A DNA stretch of 64,000 bases from Azoarcus sp. DD4. Its GTDB lineage: Bacteria > Pseudomonadota > Gammaproteobacteria > Burkholderiales > Rhodocyclaceae. The notes beneath the pieces were generated by a model. That model was given only the letters and a program-made list of their open reading frames with translations, was not told the origin of the DNA and did no database searches. The translations under genes and the position numbers were made by a program. Shown piece after piece: positions 1 to 8,229 of this stretch (within the stretch, counting starts at the first letter, position 1; each line of letters opens with the position of its first letter). The stretch lies in the NCBI RefSeq assembly GCF_006496635.1, contig NZ_CP022958.1:992001-1056000 (forward strand), read 5' to 3'.

Positions 1-84
1 GGGCGTGGGGCGCAGGCCGGGAACGTCGGCCACGTCGAGCAGGCGGGAGCGCCACTGCCCGCCGACGATGCGTACCCGGCTCAC
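1..84 (-). CDS. rsmD: 16S rRNA (guanine966-N2)-methyltransferase RsmD, N-terminal part
   Basis: Only the first 28 codons are in the window; the gene runs off the left edge. They begin at GTG (84-82) and read MSRVRIVGGQWRSR, then a PGLRPTP segment. This matches the N-terminus of RsmD, where an R-I-[IV]-G-G-x-[WF]-[RK] strand precedes the PGLRPT motif. RsmD methylates G966 of 16S rRNA using SAM. The GTG overlaps the TGA of the upstream M16 peptidase gene (GTGA), so the two are translationally coupled. The catalytic NPPY motif would lie outside the window, so the call rests on the N-terminal signature. Confidence 0.8.
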   Translation of the reverse strand, partial: MSRVRIVGGQWRSRLLDVADVPGLRPTP

Positions 85-1439
85 TGCGCGCTCGTCGGCT
101 TGGCCTGGGCGTCGCCGTCGCCGCCGGCAACCACCGTCACCAGGTGTTCGGCGCGAATGCGGCGCGCGAACGCGTCGCGGACCTGTTCCGCCGTGACCGC
201 GGCAACCTGGCGCGGATAGCTGTCCAGCCAGTCGAGCGGCAGCCGGTAGAAGCCGATCATCGCGACGTGGTCGAGGATCTTGCGGTTGGAATCCAGCCGC
301 AGGCCGAAACCGTTGATCAGATTGTCCTTGGCGCTCTTCAGTTCGGCAGCGGTGGGGCCGTCGGCGATGAAGCCGGCGAGCGTGCGGCGCACCACACCGA
401 GCGCTTCCTCTACCTGGCTGCCACGCGTCTGCAGGCCGATCTGGAACATGCCGGCGACCTGCTGCGGGATGAAGTAGCTGTACACGCTGTAGGCGAAGCC
501 GCGCTTTTCCCGCACTTCGGCGGTCAGGCGCGAGACGAAGCCGCCGCCGCCCAGCGTGTAGTTGCCGACCAGCAGCGGGAAGTAGTCGGGATCCTGGCGG
601 GCCAGGCCGGGTTGGCCAATGAGGATATGGGCCTGGGCGGAAGGATGCGGGATGCGGATGTCGGCCGCCGCCGGCATCGCGGGGGCGGGCAGTGGGGTCG
701 GGGCCGCAGCGCGTGGCAGGGCTTCGGTGAGGCGGATCGCGATCTGCTCGGCGGTGGCGCGGTCGAGGTCGCCGACGATGGCGATGGAGGCGTTGTTGGC
801 GGTGTAGCGGCTGCGGTGGAAGGCGACGATGTCGTCGCGGGTGATCGCGGCCAGCGATTCCGGCGTGACGTTGGCGCCGTAAGGGTGGTCGGCATAGACG
901 GCTGCGTTGAGGCGGCGCGCCGCGAGCGTGGCGGGGCGTGTAAGCGATTCGCGCAGGCCGGCGATGGCGCGTGCGCGCTCGCGTTCGAGTACCTCGGCCG
1001 GGAAAGCGGGGTGGGCCAGCAGGTCGGCCGCGAGCGTCACCGCGGCGTCGCGCTCCGTGGGCGAGGACAGGCTGCGTATCGAGAGGCTGCTGCGGTCGAG
1101 TTCCGTGCCGCCGCCGATCTGTGCGCCGATGTCGGCGCTGCGGTCGGCGATCGCCTGTTCGTCCAGGGTCGCGGTGCCGGCGTCGAGCAGGCCGCGGGCG
1201 AGACCGGCGAGGCCGGCGCGCCCGGCCGGGTCGGTGGCGCTGCCGGCAGCGAAGTCGATCTGCAGGTCGATCATCGGCAGGGCGTGGTTTTCGACGAAGA
1301 GCACGCGCGCGCCCGCGGCCGTATTCCATTGCTCGATCTTCGGTCCCGCTTCGGCCGCGCCGGTGACAGCCAGCAACAGCGCACCGAGCGCGACGAGGGC
1401 GCCGAGCGGCGCGAAGGGGCTTGGGTTCTTGGTTCTCAT
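81..1439 (-). CDS. M16 family peptidase-like protein, non-catalytic type
   Basis: 452 aa with an N-terminal signal peptide (hydrophobic stretch about residues 10-30, ending near AEA-G), so it is probably periplasmic. It has the two-lobed M16 (pitrilysin/insulinase) layout, and the C-terminal half keeps the GFAYSVYSYF segment carrying the family Arg/Tyr substrate-binding pair. The HxxEH zinc motif is absent: the equivalent position reads GLAGLARGLLDAG. This is the usual pattern of the inactive partner in two-subunit M16 peptidases. It lies 13 bp downstream of an M16 gene with an intact HVLEH motif, so the products probably work as a heterodimer. Start ATG at 1439-1437. The substrate cannot be read from sequence. 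Confidence 0.88.
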   Translation of the reverse strand: MRTKNPSPFAPLGALVALGALLLAVTGAAEAGPKIEQWNTAAGARVLFVENHALPMIDLQIDFAAGSATDPAGRAGLAGLARGLLDAGTATLDEQAIADRSADIGAQIGGGTELDRSSLSIRSLSSPTERDAAVTLAADLLAHPAFPAEVLERERARAIAGLRESLTRPATLAARRLNAAVYADHPYGANVTPESLAAITRDDIVAFHRSRYTANNASIAIVGDLDRATAEQIAIRLTEALPRAAAPTPLPAPAMPAAADIRIPHPSAQAHILIGQPGLARQDPDYFPLLVGNYTLGGGGFVSRLTAEVREKRGFAYSVYSYFIPQQVAGMFQIGLQTRGSQVEEALGVVRRTLAGFIADGPTAAELKSAKDNLINGFGLRLDSNRKILDHVAMIGFYRLPLDWLDSYPRQVAAVTAEQVRDAFARRIRAEHLVTVVAGGDGDAQAKPTSAQ

Positions 1440-1452
1440 GGGCGTCCGGAAC

Positions 1453-2841
1453 TCAATGGCGCAGGGTGGCGGCCGCGGGGCGCGGCGCCTGCGCCTGCAT
1501 GGGTAGCGGGAGGAGGCGGGATGTGGTCAGGGTGTCGTCGCCGAAGTAGCGCTGGGCGACCGCACGCACTTCCTCGGCGGTGACCTGGCGCAGGCCCTCG
1601 AGCAGCGCGTCGTCGTCGCGCCAGGACAGGTTGGAGGCTTCGAGAAAGCCGATTTCCATCGCCTGCCCCATCAGCGAATCGCGCTTGTAGACCTGCGCGG
1701 CGACAGCCTGCGTCTTGACGCGGGCGAGTTCGGCCTCGCTCACGCCTTCGTCCCGAATGCGCTGCAACTCGGCGCGCAGGGCGGCTTCGAGTTCGTCCAT
1801 GCTCTTGCCGGGGGCCGGCACGCCGTCGAGATAGAACAGCGCCGGGCCGCGACCGGTGGCGTCGTAGCCGGCGCCGGCCGAAACCGCGAGGCGGCTGTCG
1901 CGCACGAGGCGGCGGGTGAGGCGGGCGCCGTCGTAACCGTCGAGGATCGCGGCCAGCACCTGCAGCGCATAGGCGTCGCGGTCGGCTGCCGGCCTGCGCA
2001 GCGCGGGCGCCTGCCAGGCGAGTGCAAGGTAGGGCAGCTCGGCCGGCGCCTTCACGCTGGCGCCGCGGGCGCCGCGCTGGGCCGGTTCGCTGGAAATCCT
2101 GCGCTCGGGCAGCGGACGTGCGGGGATCGCGCCGTAATGCTCCTTGGCCTGGCGGAACACCGCCTGGTGGGAAACGTCGCCGACGACGACCAGATAGGCG
2201 TTGTTGGGCGCGTACCAGCGCTTGTACCAGGTGCGTGCGTCGGCGGCGGTCATGCTGTCGAGGTCGGTCATCCAGCCGATCACCGGCCGGCGATAGGGGT
2301 GGGCCTGGAAGGCGCTTGCCATCAGCTGCTCGTGCACCAGCGCGCGCGGTTGGTCATCGGTGCGCAGCCGCCGTTCTTCCTTCACCACGTCGACCTCGCG
2401 CGCGAACTCCTCGTCGGTGATGACGAGATTGATCATGCGGTCGGCTTCCAGTGCCATCACATCGCCGAGGTGGGCGGGCGGCACTTGCTGGAAGTAGGCT
2501 GTGTAGTCCTTGCTGGTGAAGGCGTTGTCGCGGCCGCCGATGGCGGCGACGCGCTTGTTGAATTCGCCGGGGCCGACCTTCTTCGTGCCTTTGAACATCA
2601 TGTGTTCGAGCACATGGGCGACACCGGACACGCCGTCCGGCTCGTCCATCGAGCCGCTGCGATACCACACCATGTGGACGACGGACGGCGCGCGGCGGTC
2701 TTCCTTGACGATGACCTTCATGCCGTTGGCGAGGGTGGTCTCGTAGGTGGCGGCCTGCGGGCCGGGATTGGCGTGGGCGGCGCTGCCGAAGGCGAGTGCG
2801 GCGATGAACAGCAGGGGGCGCGGAAAGGTGAGCCGAAACAT
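1453..2841 (-). CDS. M16 family zinc peptidase, catalytic subunit
   Basis: 462 aa. It starts with a signal peptide (MFRLTF..., cleavage near AHA-NP) and carries the inverted zinc motif H-V-L-E-H about 60 residues into the mature protein, with a downstream glutamate in VVKEERR. It is therefore a metallopeptidase of the M16B (PqqL/YmxG-like) group, exported to the periplasm. The start at 2841 is preferred over the in-frame ATG five codons upstream (2856). AGGA lies 7 nt before 2841 and the signal peptide begins cleanly there, while nothing ribosome-binding precedes 2856. The frame stays open far upstream, but that part reads as low-complexity antisense of ftsY. It is the first gene of an operon with the inactive M16 paralogue and rsmD. 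Confidence 0.9.
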   Translation of the reverse strand: MFRLTFPRPLLFIAALAFGSAAHANPGPQAATYETTLANGMKVIVKEDRRAPSVVHMVWYRSGSMDEPDGVSGVAHVLEHMMFKGTKKVGPGEFNKRVAAIGGRDNAFTSKDYTAYFQQVPPAHLGDVMALEADRMINLVITDEEFAREVDVVKEERRLRTDDQPRALVHEQLMASAFQAHPYRRPVIGWMTDLDSMTAADARTWYKRWYAPNNAYLVVVGDVSHQAVFRQAKEHYGAIPARPLPERRISSEPAQRGARGASVKAPAELPYLALAWQAPALRRPAADRDAYALQVLAAILDGYDGARLTRRLVRDSRLAVSAGAGYDATGRGPALFYLDGVPAPGKSMDELEAALRAELQRIRDEGVSEAELARVKTQAVAAQVYKRDSLMGQAMEIGFLEASNLSWRDDDALLEGLRQVTAEEVRAVAQRYFGDDTLTTSRLLPLPMQAQAPRPAAATLRH

Positions 2842-3052
2842 GGAGATGTCCTGCATCTGATAGAATTCGCGGCGCTTTTCGAGAGCGGGCGCTGCCCGCC
2901 CTTTCGGGGAGCCGCATCTTAGCCTTATCCGGATCGTCGTGCCCGAGTCGCACGCCGCGTCCGGGAGTGGCAGCCTTGTTGCAGCCGCGTTGCAGATTTG
3001 CTGCAAGCCAGGGGCTGCCTTGTAACGAACGCCCCCTCTGACCCGAGCGCCC

Positions 3053-4180
3053 ATGTTTGGTTTCTTCAAGAAGTCCGGCAAGTCCGAATCCGCCGATCGC
3101 GCCGGACAGCCTCCTGCCGACGAATCGCCGGCGACGCTGCCCGCGCCGGTAGCCGAGCCGGCGCCCGTCGCGGCCGACCTTCCCGTTCCCGCCGCAGTGC
3201 CCGCGGCCCCTGCAGCCGAGGCGGTGCCCAAGCGCTCCTGGGCCGATCGCCTCAAGGCCGGCCTGGCACGCACCCGCCAGCAGTTGGGCGGCGGGCTGGC
3301 CAGCCTGTTCGGCCGGCGCAAGATCGACGAAGACCTGCTCGAGGAGCTGGAAACCACGCTGCTGATGGCCGACTGCGGCGTCGATGCCACCCAGCACCTG
3401 CTCGACGAACTGCGCCTGCGCTGGAAGCGCGACCGGCTGGAGACTGCCGACCAGCTGCAGGAAGCGCTGGCCGAGGCGCTGCACGGCATCATCGCACCGC
3501 TGGAGCAGCCGCTCGAGGTCGCCGGCCACAAGCCCTACATCATCATGATCGCGGGGGTGAACGGCTCGGGCAAGACGACCTCCATCGGCAAGCTCGCCAA
3601 GTATTTCCAGTCGCAGGGCAAGAGCGTGCTGCTGGCTGCCGGCGACACCTTCCGTGCGGCGGCGCGCGAGCAGCTGATGACCTGGGGCGAGCGCAACAAC
3701 GTCACCGTGATCGCCCAGGACGGCGGCGATGCTGCGGCGGTGATCTTCGACGCGATCAACGCCGCGCGGGCGCGCGGCATCGATATCGTACTGGCCGACA
3801 CCGCCGGCCGCCTGCCGACCCAGCTGCACCTGATGGAAGAAATTGCCAAGGTCCGCCGCGTGATCGCCAAGGCCGACCCCACCGGTCCGCATGAAGTGGT
3901 GCTGGTGCTCGACGCCAACATCGGCCAGAACGCGCTCGCCCAGGTGAAGGCCTTCGATGCCGCGATCGGCGTCACCGGCCTGGTCGTGACCAAGCTCGAC
4001 GGCACTGCCAAGGGCGGCGTGCTGGCGGCGATAGCCCGCCAGTGCCCGAAGCCGCTGCGCTTCATCGGCGTCGGCGAGGGCATCGACGACCTGCAGCCCT
4101 TCAAGGCGCGCGAGTTCGTCGACGCGCTGTTCGAGCCGGTGCCGGGGGCGCCGGGCAAGCGGACCGACGCCGACGCATGA
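3053..4180 (+). CDS. ftsY: Signal recognition particle receptor FtsY
   Basis: 375 aa SRP-type GTPase that docks ribosome-SRP-nascent chain complexes at the inner membrane. It has an acidic, Ala/Pro-rich A region (about residues 1-65), an N domain (about 70-150) and a G domain. Motifs: P-loop GVNGSGKTTSIGK near 167-179, DTFRAAA, DTAGR near 249, TKLDGTAKGG near 313, and the C-terminal GVGEGIDDLQPF typical of FtsY. The length is normal for proteobacterial FtsY with a short A domain. The stop overlaps the ftsE start (ATGA), giving the classic ftsYEX operon. The gene is divergent from the M16 pair across about 210 bp. No strong Shine-Dalgarno precedes the ATG. Confidence 0.97.
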   Translation: MFGFFKKSGKSESADRAGQPPADESPATLPAPVAEPAPVAADLPVPAAVPAAPAAEAVPKRSWADRLKAGLARTRQQLGGGLASLFGRRKIDEDLLEELETTLLMADCGVDATQHLLDELRLRWKRDRLETADQLQEALAEALHGIIAPLEQPLEVAGHKPYIIMIAGVNGSGKTTSIGKLAKYFQSQGKSVLLAAGDTFRAAAREQLMTWGERNNVTVIAQDGGDAAAVIFDAINAARARGIDIVLADTAGRLPTQLHLMEEIAKVRRVIAKADPTGPHEVVLVLDANIGQNALAQVKAFDAAIGVTGLVVTKLDGTAKGGVLAAIARQCPKPLRFIGVGEGIDDLQPFKAREFVDALFEPVPGAPGKRTDADA

Positions 4181-4836
4181 TCGCCTTCGAACAGGTAGCC
4201 AAGCGCTACGCCGGCGGCTACACGGCGCTCGCCGGCGTCAGCTTCGAGATCGGCCACGGCGAACTGGTGGTGCTGTCCGGGCATTCCGGCGCCGGCAAGA
4301 GCACGCTGCTCAAGCTCATCCCGGTGATAGAGCGGCCGACCAGCGGTACCGTGCGCATCAACGGCGAAGACGTCTCGCGCCTGCCGCGCCGGGCGATTCC
4401 CTACCTGCGCCGCAACCTCGGTCTGGTGCTGCAGGAAAGCCGGCTGCTGTTCGATCGCAGCGTATTCGACAACGTCATGCTGCCGCTGGTCATCACCGGC
4501 CATCCGCCGCGCGACGCGGCCAAGCGGGTGGCGGCCGCGCTGGAGCGCGTCGGTCTCGGCGGGCGCGACAAGGAAATGCCTGCCGGCCTGTCGGGCGGCG
4601 AGCAGCAACGGGTGGCGATCGCGCGCGCCATCGTCAATCGCCCCACCATCCTGCTGGCCGACGAGCCGACGGCCCACCTCGATCCGGCCTCGGCACGCGA
4701 CATCGCTGCGCTGTTCAAGTCCTTCAACGGCGCCGGCGTTACCGTGCTGGTATCTACCCATGATGCGGGGCTGTTTGCCGAGAACGCGCCGCGGCGCCTG
4801 GTACTGAGCCACGGTGTGCTGGCGGAGGGTGCATGA
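4177..4836 (+). CDS. ftsE: Cell division ATP-binding protein FtsE
   Basis: 219 aa ABC ATPase, partner of FtsX. FtsEX sits at the division septum and links ATP hydrolysis to activation of periplasmic murein hydrolases. Walker A is GHSGAGKST (35-43), the Q-loop lies in LVLQESRLL, the signature is LSGGEQQR near 138 and Walker B ILLADEPTAH near 158. The H-loop is in VSTHD. The ATG at 4177 overlaps the ftsY stop by 4 nt. The frame extends upstream inside ftsY, but this start gives the standard FtsE N-terminus (MIAFEQVAKRY). The stop overlaps the ftsX start by 4 nt, so all three genes are coupled. Confidence 0.96.
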   Translation: MIAFEQVAKRYAGGYTALAGVSFEIGHGELVVLSGHSGAGKSTLLKLIPVIERPTSGTVRINGEDVSRLPRRAIPYLRRNLGLVLQESRLLFDRSVFDNVMLPLVITGHPPRDAAKRVAAALERVGLGGRDKEMPAGLSGGEQQRVAIARAIVNRPTILLADEPTAHLDPASARDIAALFKSFNGAGVTVLVSTHDAGLFAENAPRRLVLSHGVLAEGA

Positions 4837-5729
4837 TCCACTGGTTCTACCTGCATATCCGCGCGATCGCGCATGCGCTGCGCCGCCTCGGCGGGCAGCC
4901 GCTGGGGACGCTGCTGTCGGCGCTCGTCGTCGGGATCGCGCTGTCCTTGCCGGCGGGCGGCTACCTGCTGCTCGACAATGTCGCATCCCTGGTGCGGGGG
5001 GTGTCCGGCACGCCGGAGATCAGCATCTTCCTCGACCCCAAGGCTGGCGCCGGCGAGGTCGCCGCGATCGACAAGAAGCTGCGGGCGGAGCCCATGCTGG
5101 CGAGCTACCGCTACGTGCCGCGCGACGAGGCACTCAAGCAGCTCGAACGCAGCGGGCTGGGCGACGTGCTTGGCGGGCTGACCGCCAATCCGCTGCCGGA
5201 TGCCTTCATCGTCAGCCCGCGCGGCGAGGATCCGGCCCTGTTCGAACAGCTGTCGACCCGCATGAAGGCCTGGCCGGCGGTGACGCACGTGCAGCTCGAT
5301 TCGGCCTGGGTCAAGCGTCTGCACGCACTGCTTGGTCTCGGGCGCTCGGCGGTGATGATGCTGGCGGCGCTGCTCGGCTTCGCGCTGGTGATCGTTACCT
5401 TCAACACCATCCGGCTGCAGATCATGACGCAGCGCCAGGAGATCGAGGTGAGCCGCCTGCTGGGTGCGACCGACCCTTTCATCCGCCGCCCTTTCTACTG
5501 GTTCGGCGGGCTGCAGGGGGCGCTTGGCGGGCTGGTGGCGCTCGGTACGGTGTGGCTGGGCGTGCGTGCGTTGTCAGGGCCGGTGTCGGCGCTGGCGGAA
5601 ACCTACGGCGCGGTGTTCGTGCTCGCCGGGCCGGACGGGCTCGAGTCGGGCGTCATCGTCGCCTTCGCCGCCTTCCTCGGCTGGCTGGGGGCTGCGATCT
5701 CGGTGCGGCGCCACCTCGCTGGGGATTGA
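4833..5729 (+). CDS. ftsX: Cell division membrane protein FtsX
   Basis: 298 aa inner-membrane protein of the FtsEX complex. One transmembrane segment lies near residues 18-45 (LGTLLSALVVGIALS...), followed by an extracytoplasmic domain of roughly 130 residues and three C-terminal membrane segments (about 168-190, 220-245 and 262-290), the FtsX/MacB-like permease layout. The cytoplasmic QRQEIEVSRLLGATDPFIRRPF loop is the conserved FtsX signature before the third segment. It starts with ATG inside the end of ftsE (ATGA). No obvious terminator follows before the ahpC promoter region. Confidence 0.95.
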   Translation: MIHWFYLHIRAIAHALRRLGGQPLGTLLSALVVGIALSLPAGGYLLLDNVASLVRGVSGTPEISIFLDPKAGAGEVAAIDKKLRAEPMLASYRYVPRDEALKQLERSGLGDVLGGLTANPLPDAFIVSPRGEDPALFEQLSTRMKAWPAVTHVQLDSAWVKRLHALLGLGRSAVMMLAALLGFALVIVTFNTIRLQIMTQRQEIEVSRLLGATDPFIRRPFYWFGGLQGALGGLVALGTVWLGVRALSGPVSALAETYGAVFVLAGPDGLESGVIVAFAAFLGWLGAAISVRRHLAGD

Positions 5730-5775
5730 AAGTCCGCAGGTCGTCCCCAGATGCATAAGCTCATGCACAACGGCA

Positions 5776-5842
5776 TACAATCCGGCTTTCGTGCTTCATA
5801 GCTCTTTGCAATGACGGGTATCTTGATAATTAATTAGATCAA
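5776..5842 (+). promoter_or_regulatory. ahpC upstream region: candidate -10 and 20-bp inverted repeat
   Basis: The 188 bp between ftsX and ahpC hold a TACAAT hexamer (5776-5781) in a GGCATACAAT context, without a good -35. They also hold an imperfect palindrome, TTGAT-N10-ATCAA (5823-5842), whose AT-rich centre AATTAATT is itself symmetric. Peroxiredoxin genes are commonly controlled by LysR-type OxyR or by Fur-family PerR, and both bind AT-rich dyads. The regulator here is not identified and the promoter assignment is weak. Confidence 0.35.
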
Positions 5843-5917
5843 TTTTCTGCCCGACCTTACACTTCATTCCATCGAGTTTTCACCACGACGTTCCATCAAC
5901 TTCTCGGAGAGTCTGCA

Positions 5918-6481
5918 ATGTCCCTGATCAACACCAAAGTCCAGCCGTTCAAGACCACCGCGTTTCACAACGGCAAGTTCGTGCCGGTTACCGACGAAAA
6001 CTTCATCGGCAAGTGGTCCGTGGTGATCTTCATGCCGGCCGCCTTCACCTTCAACTGCCCGACCGAAATCGAAAACGCCGCCGAGCACTACGAAGAGTTC
6101 CAGAAGGCCGGCGCCGAGGTCTACATTGTCACCACCGACACCCACTTCTCGCACAAGGTGTGGCACGAGACCTCGCCGGCGGTCGGCAAGGCCAAGTTCC
6201 CGCTCGTCGGCGACCCGACCCACCAGCTGACCAAGGCCTTCGACGTGCATATCGAGGAAGAGGGTCTGGCGCTGCGCGGCACCTTCGTGATCAACCCGGA
6301 AGGCATCATCAAGACCGTCGAAGTGCACTCCAACGAGATCGCCCGCGACGTCTCGGAAACCCTGCGCAAGCTGAAGGCCGCCCAATACACCGCCGCCCAC
6401 CCGAACGAAGTGTGCCCGGCCAAGTGGAAGGAAGGCGAGAAGACGCTGGCCCCGTCCATCGACCTCGTCGGCAAGATCTAA
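5918..6481 (+). CDS. ahpC: Alkyl hydroperoxide reductase subunit C (peroxiredoxin)
   Basis: 187 aa typical 2-Cys peroxiredoxin, which reduces H2O2, organic peroxides and peroxynitrite in the cytoplasm. The peroxidatic cysteine is Cys47 in AAFTFNCPTEIE, a slight variant of the usual DFTFVCPTE. The resolving cysteine is Cys166 in EVCPAKWKEGE, and the C-terminal tail APSIDLVGKI is the enterobacterial-type AhpC ending. The length equals E. coli AhpC. A GGAGAG ribosome-binding site lies about 8 nt before the ATG. The next gene is ahpF, its dedicated reductase. Confidence 0.97.
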   Translation: MSLINTKVQPFKTTAFHNGKFVPVTDENFIGKWSVVIFMPAAFTFNCPTEIENAAEHYEEFQKAGAEVYIVTTDTHFSHKVWHETSPAVGKAKFPLVGDPTHQLTKAFDVHIEEEGLALRGTFVINPEGIIKTVEVHSNEIARDVSETLRKLKAAQYTAAHPNEVCPAKWKEGEKTLAPSIDLVGKI

Positions 6482-6497
6482 AAGCATCCGCTGCATC

Positions 6498-6553
6498 GCC
6501 CGGGCCTATCCGGCCCTGGGCAAAGTGCTCTGCAGCCGGCCACGCGCCGGCTG
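6498..6553 (+). other. Two stem-loops between ahpC and ahpF
   Basis: The 133-bp intercistronic gap contains two hairpins. GCCCGGGCC pairs with GGCCC(T)GGGC (6498-6521, one bulged T), and CAGCCGGC pairs perfectly with GCCGGCTG (6533-6553, 5-nt loop). Neither is followed by a T-run. Such structures commonly stabilise the upstream message or attenuate the downstream gene, which would give more AhpC than AhpF. That role is inferred. Confidence 0.45.
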
Positions 6554-6614
6554 TGTCGTATCTGGGCTCGCCGAAAACAGCGGCAGCCCGAAAAAATCCG
6601 AGGGAGAAGTCATC

Positions 6615-8168
6615 ATGCTGGACGCCAATATCAAGACTCAACTGAAAGCCTATCTGGAACGGGTGACGCAGCCGATCGAGATCGTGGCGTCGCTGGACGA
6701 TGGCGAAAAATCGCGTGAAATGCGCGAACTGCTCAGCGATGTCGCCGAGCAGTCCAACCTCATCACCGTGATCGAGCGCCGCGACGACAATGAGCGCAAG
6801 CCCTCGTTCTCGGTCGGCCCCAAGGGCGGAGAGGCGCGCGTGCGTTTCGCCGGCCTGCCGATGGGCCATGAATTCACCTCGCTCATCCTCGCGCTGCTGC
6901 AGACCGCCGGCTATCCGCCCAAGGTCGAAGCCGACGTGATCGAGCAGATCAAGGCGCTCGAAGGCGAGTTCAACTTCGAGACCTACATTTCGCTGTCCTG
7001 CCATAACTGCCCCGACGTGGTGCAGGCGCTCAACCTGCTGTCCATCCTCAATCCCAACATCCGCCACACCATGATCGACGGCGCGCTGTTCCAGGACGAG
7101 GTCGAGGCGCGCAAGATCATGGCAGTGCCCACGGTCTATCTGAACGGTCAGGAGTTCGGCGCCGGCCGCATGGAGCTGGGCGAGATCCTCGGCAGGATCG
7201 ACACTGGCGCGGCCAAGCGCGACGCCGCCAAGCTGTCGGCCAAGGACGTGTTCGACGTGCTCGTCGTCGGCGGCGGCCCGGCCGGCGCGGCGGCGGCGAT
7301 CTATGCGGCGCGCAAGGGCATCCGCACCGGCGTGCTGGCCGAGCGTTTCGGCGGCCAGGTGATGGACACGCTGGCGATCGAGAACTTCATCTCGGTCAAG
7401 GAGACCGAAGGGCCCAAGCTGGCGATGGCGTTGGAAGAGCACGTCAAGCAGTACGAAGTCGACGTGATGAATCTGCAGCGAGCGAGCGCACTGGTGCCGG
7501 GCGAGCTGCACGAGGTGAAGCTGGAAAACGGCGCCTCGCTGAAGGCCAAGACGGTGATCCTCGCCACCGGTGCACGCTGGCGCGAGATGAACGTGCCGGG
7601 CGAGAAGGAGTACCGCGGCAAGGGTGTGGCCTACTGCCCGCACTGCGACGGTCCGCTGTTCAAGGGCAAGCGCGTGGCGGTGATCGGCGGCGGCAACTCC
7701 GGCGTCGAGGCCGCGATCGACCTCGCCGGCATCGTCGCCCATGTGACGCTGCTGGAGTTCGCCGATACCTTGCGTGCGGACGCAGTGCTGCAGAAGAAGC
7801 TCGCCAGCCTGCCCAACGTCACGGTGATCAAGAGCGCGCAGACCACGGAAGTGACAGGTGCCGATAAGGTGAACGGCCTGGTCTACAAGGATCGCGTGAG
7901 CGGCGAGGAAAAGCGCATCGAGCTCGAAGGCATCTTCGTGCAGATCGGCCTGCTGCCCAACACCGACTTTCTCAAGGGCACGGTCGAGCTCAGCAAGTTC
8001 GGTGAAATCATCGTCGATGCCAAGGGCCAGACCTCGGTGCCGGGTGTGTTCGCTGCCGGTGACTGCACCACGGTGCCGTACAAGCAGATCATCATCGCCA
8101 TGGGCGAGGGTTCCAAGGCTTCGCTGGCGGCCTTCGATCACCTGATCCGCACCTCGGTCCCGGCCTGA
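6615..8168 (+). CDS. ahpF: Alkyl hydroperoxide reductase subunit F
   Basis: 517 aa NAD(P)H- and FAD-dependent disulfide reductase that regenerates AhpC. The N-terminal tandem thioredoxin-like domain (about 1-200) carries the CHNC redox centre (Cys129/Cys132). A linker leads to a thioredoxin-reductase-like body with FAD motif GGGPAG near 219, the second redox pair CPHC (Cys341/Cys344), the NADH-binding GGGNSGVEAA and the late FAD motif GVFAAGDCT. The length is close to the 521 aa of E. coli AhpF. ATG 6615 is chosen because AGGGAG lies 8 nt upstream; the open frame upstream of it covers the hairpins and lacks AhpF similarity. Confidence 0.96.
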   Translation: MLDANIKTQLKAYLERVTQPIEIVASLDDGEKSREMRELLSDVAEQSNLITVIERRDDNERKPSFSVGPKGGEARVRFAGLPMGHEFTSLILALLQTAGYPPKVEADVIEQIKALEGEFNFETYISLSCHNCPDVVQALNLLSILNPNIRHTMIDGALFQDEVEARKIMAVPTVYLNGQEFGAGRMELGEILGRIDTGAAKRDAAKLSAKDVFDVLVVGGGPAGAAAAIYAARKGIRTGVLAERFGGQVMDTLAIENFISVKETEGPKLAMALEEHVKQYEVDVMNLQRASALVPGELHEVKLENGASLKAKTVILATGARWREMNVPGEKEYRGKGVAYCPHCDGPLFKGKRVAVIGGGNSGVEAAIDLAGIVAHVTLLEFADTLRADAVLQKKLASLPNVTVIKSAQTTEVTGADKVNGLVYKDRVSGEEKRIELEGIFVQIGLLPNTDFLKGTVELSKFGEIIVDAKGQTSVPGVFAAGDCTTVPYKQIIIAMGEGSKASLAAFDHLIRTSVPA

Positions 8169-8192
8169 TCCGGCGCGACACGATGATGTCCG

Positions 8193-8220
8193 GCCCCGCC
8201 ATGTGGCGGGGCTTTTTTTT
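8193..8220 (+). terminator. Rho-independent terminator of ahpCF
   Basis: Perfect 8-bp stem GCCCCGCC / GGCGGGGC with loop ATGT, followed directly by a run of eight T. It lies 24 bp after the ahpF stop and just before the 3' end of the convergent diiron protein gene. Confidence 0.93.
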
Positions 8221-8229
8221 CGCCCGCGT

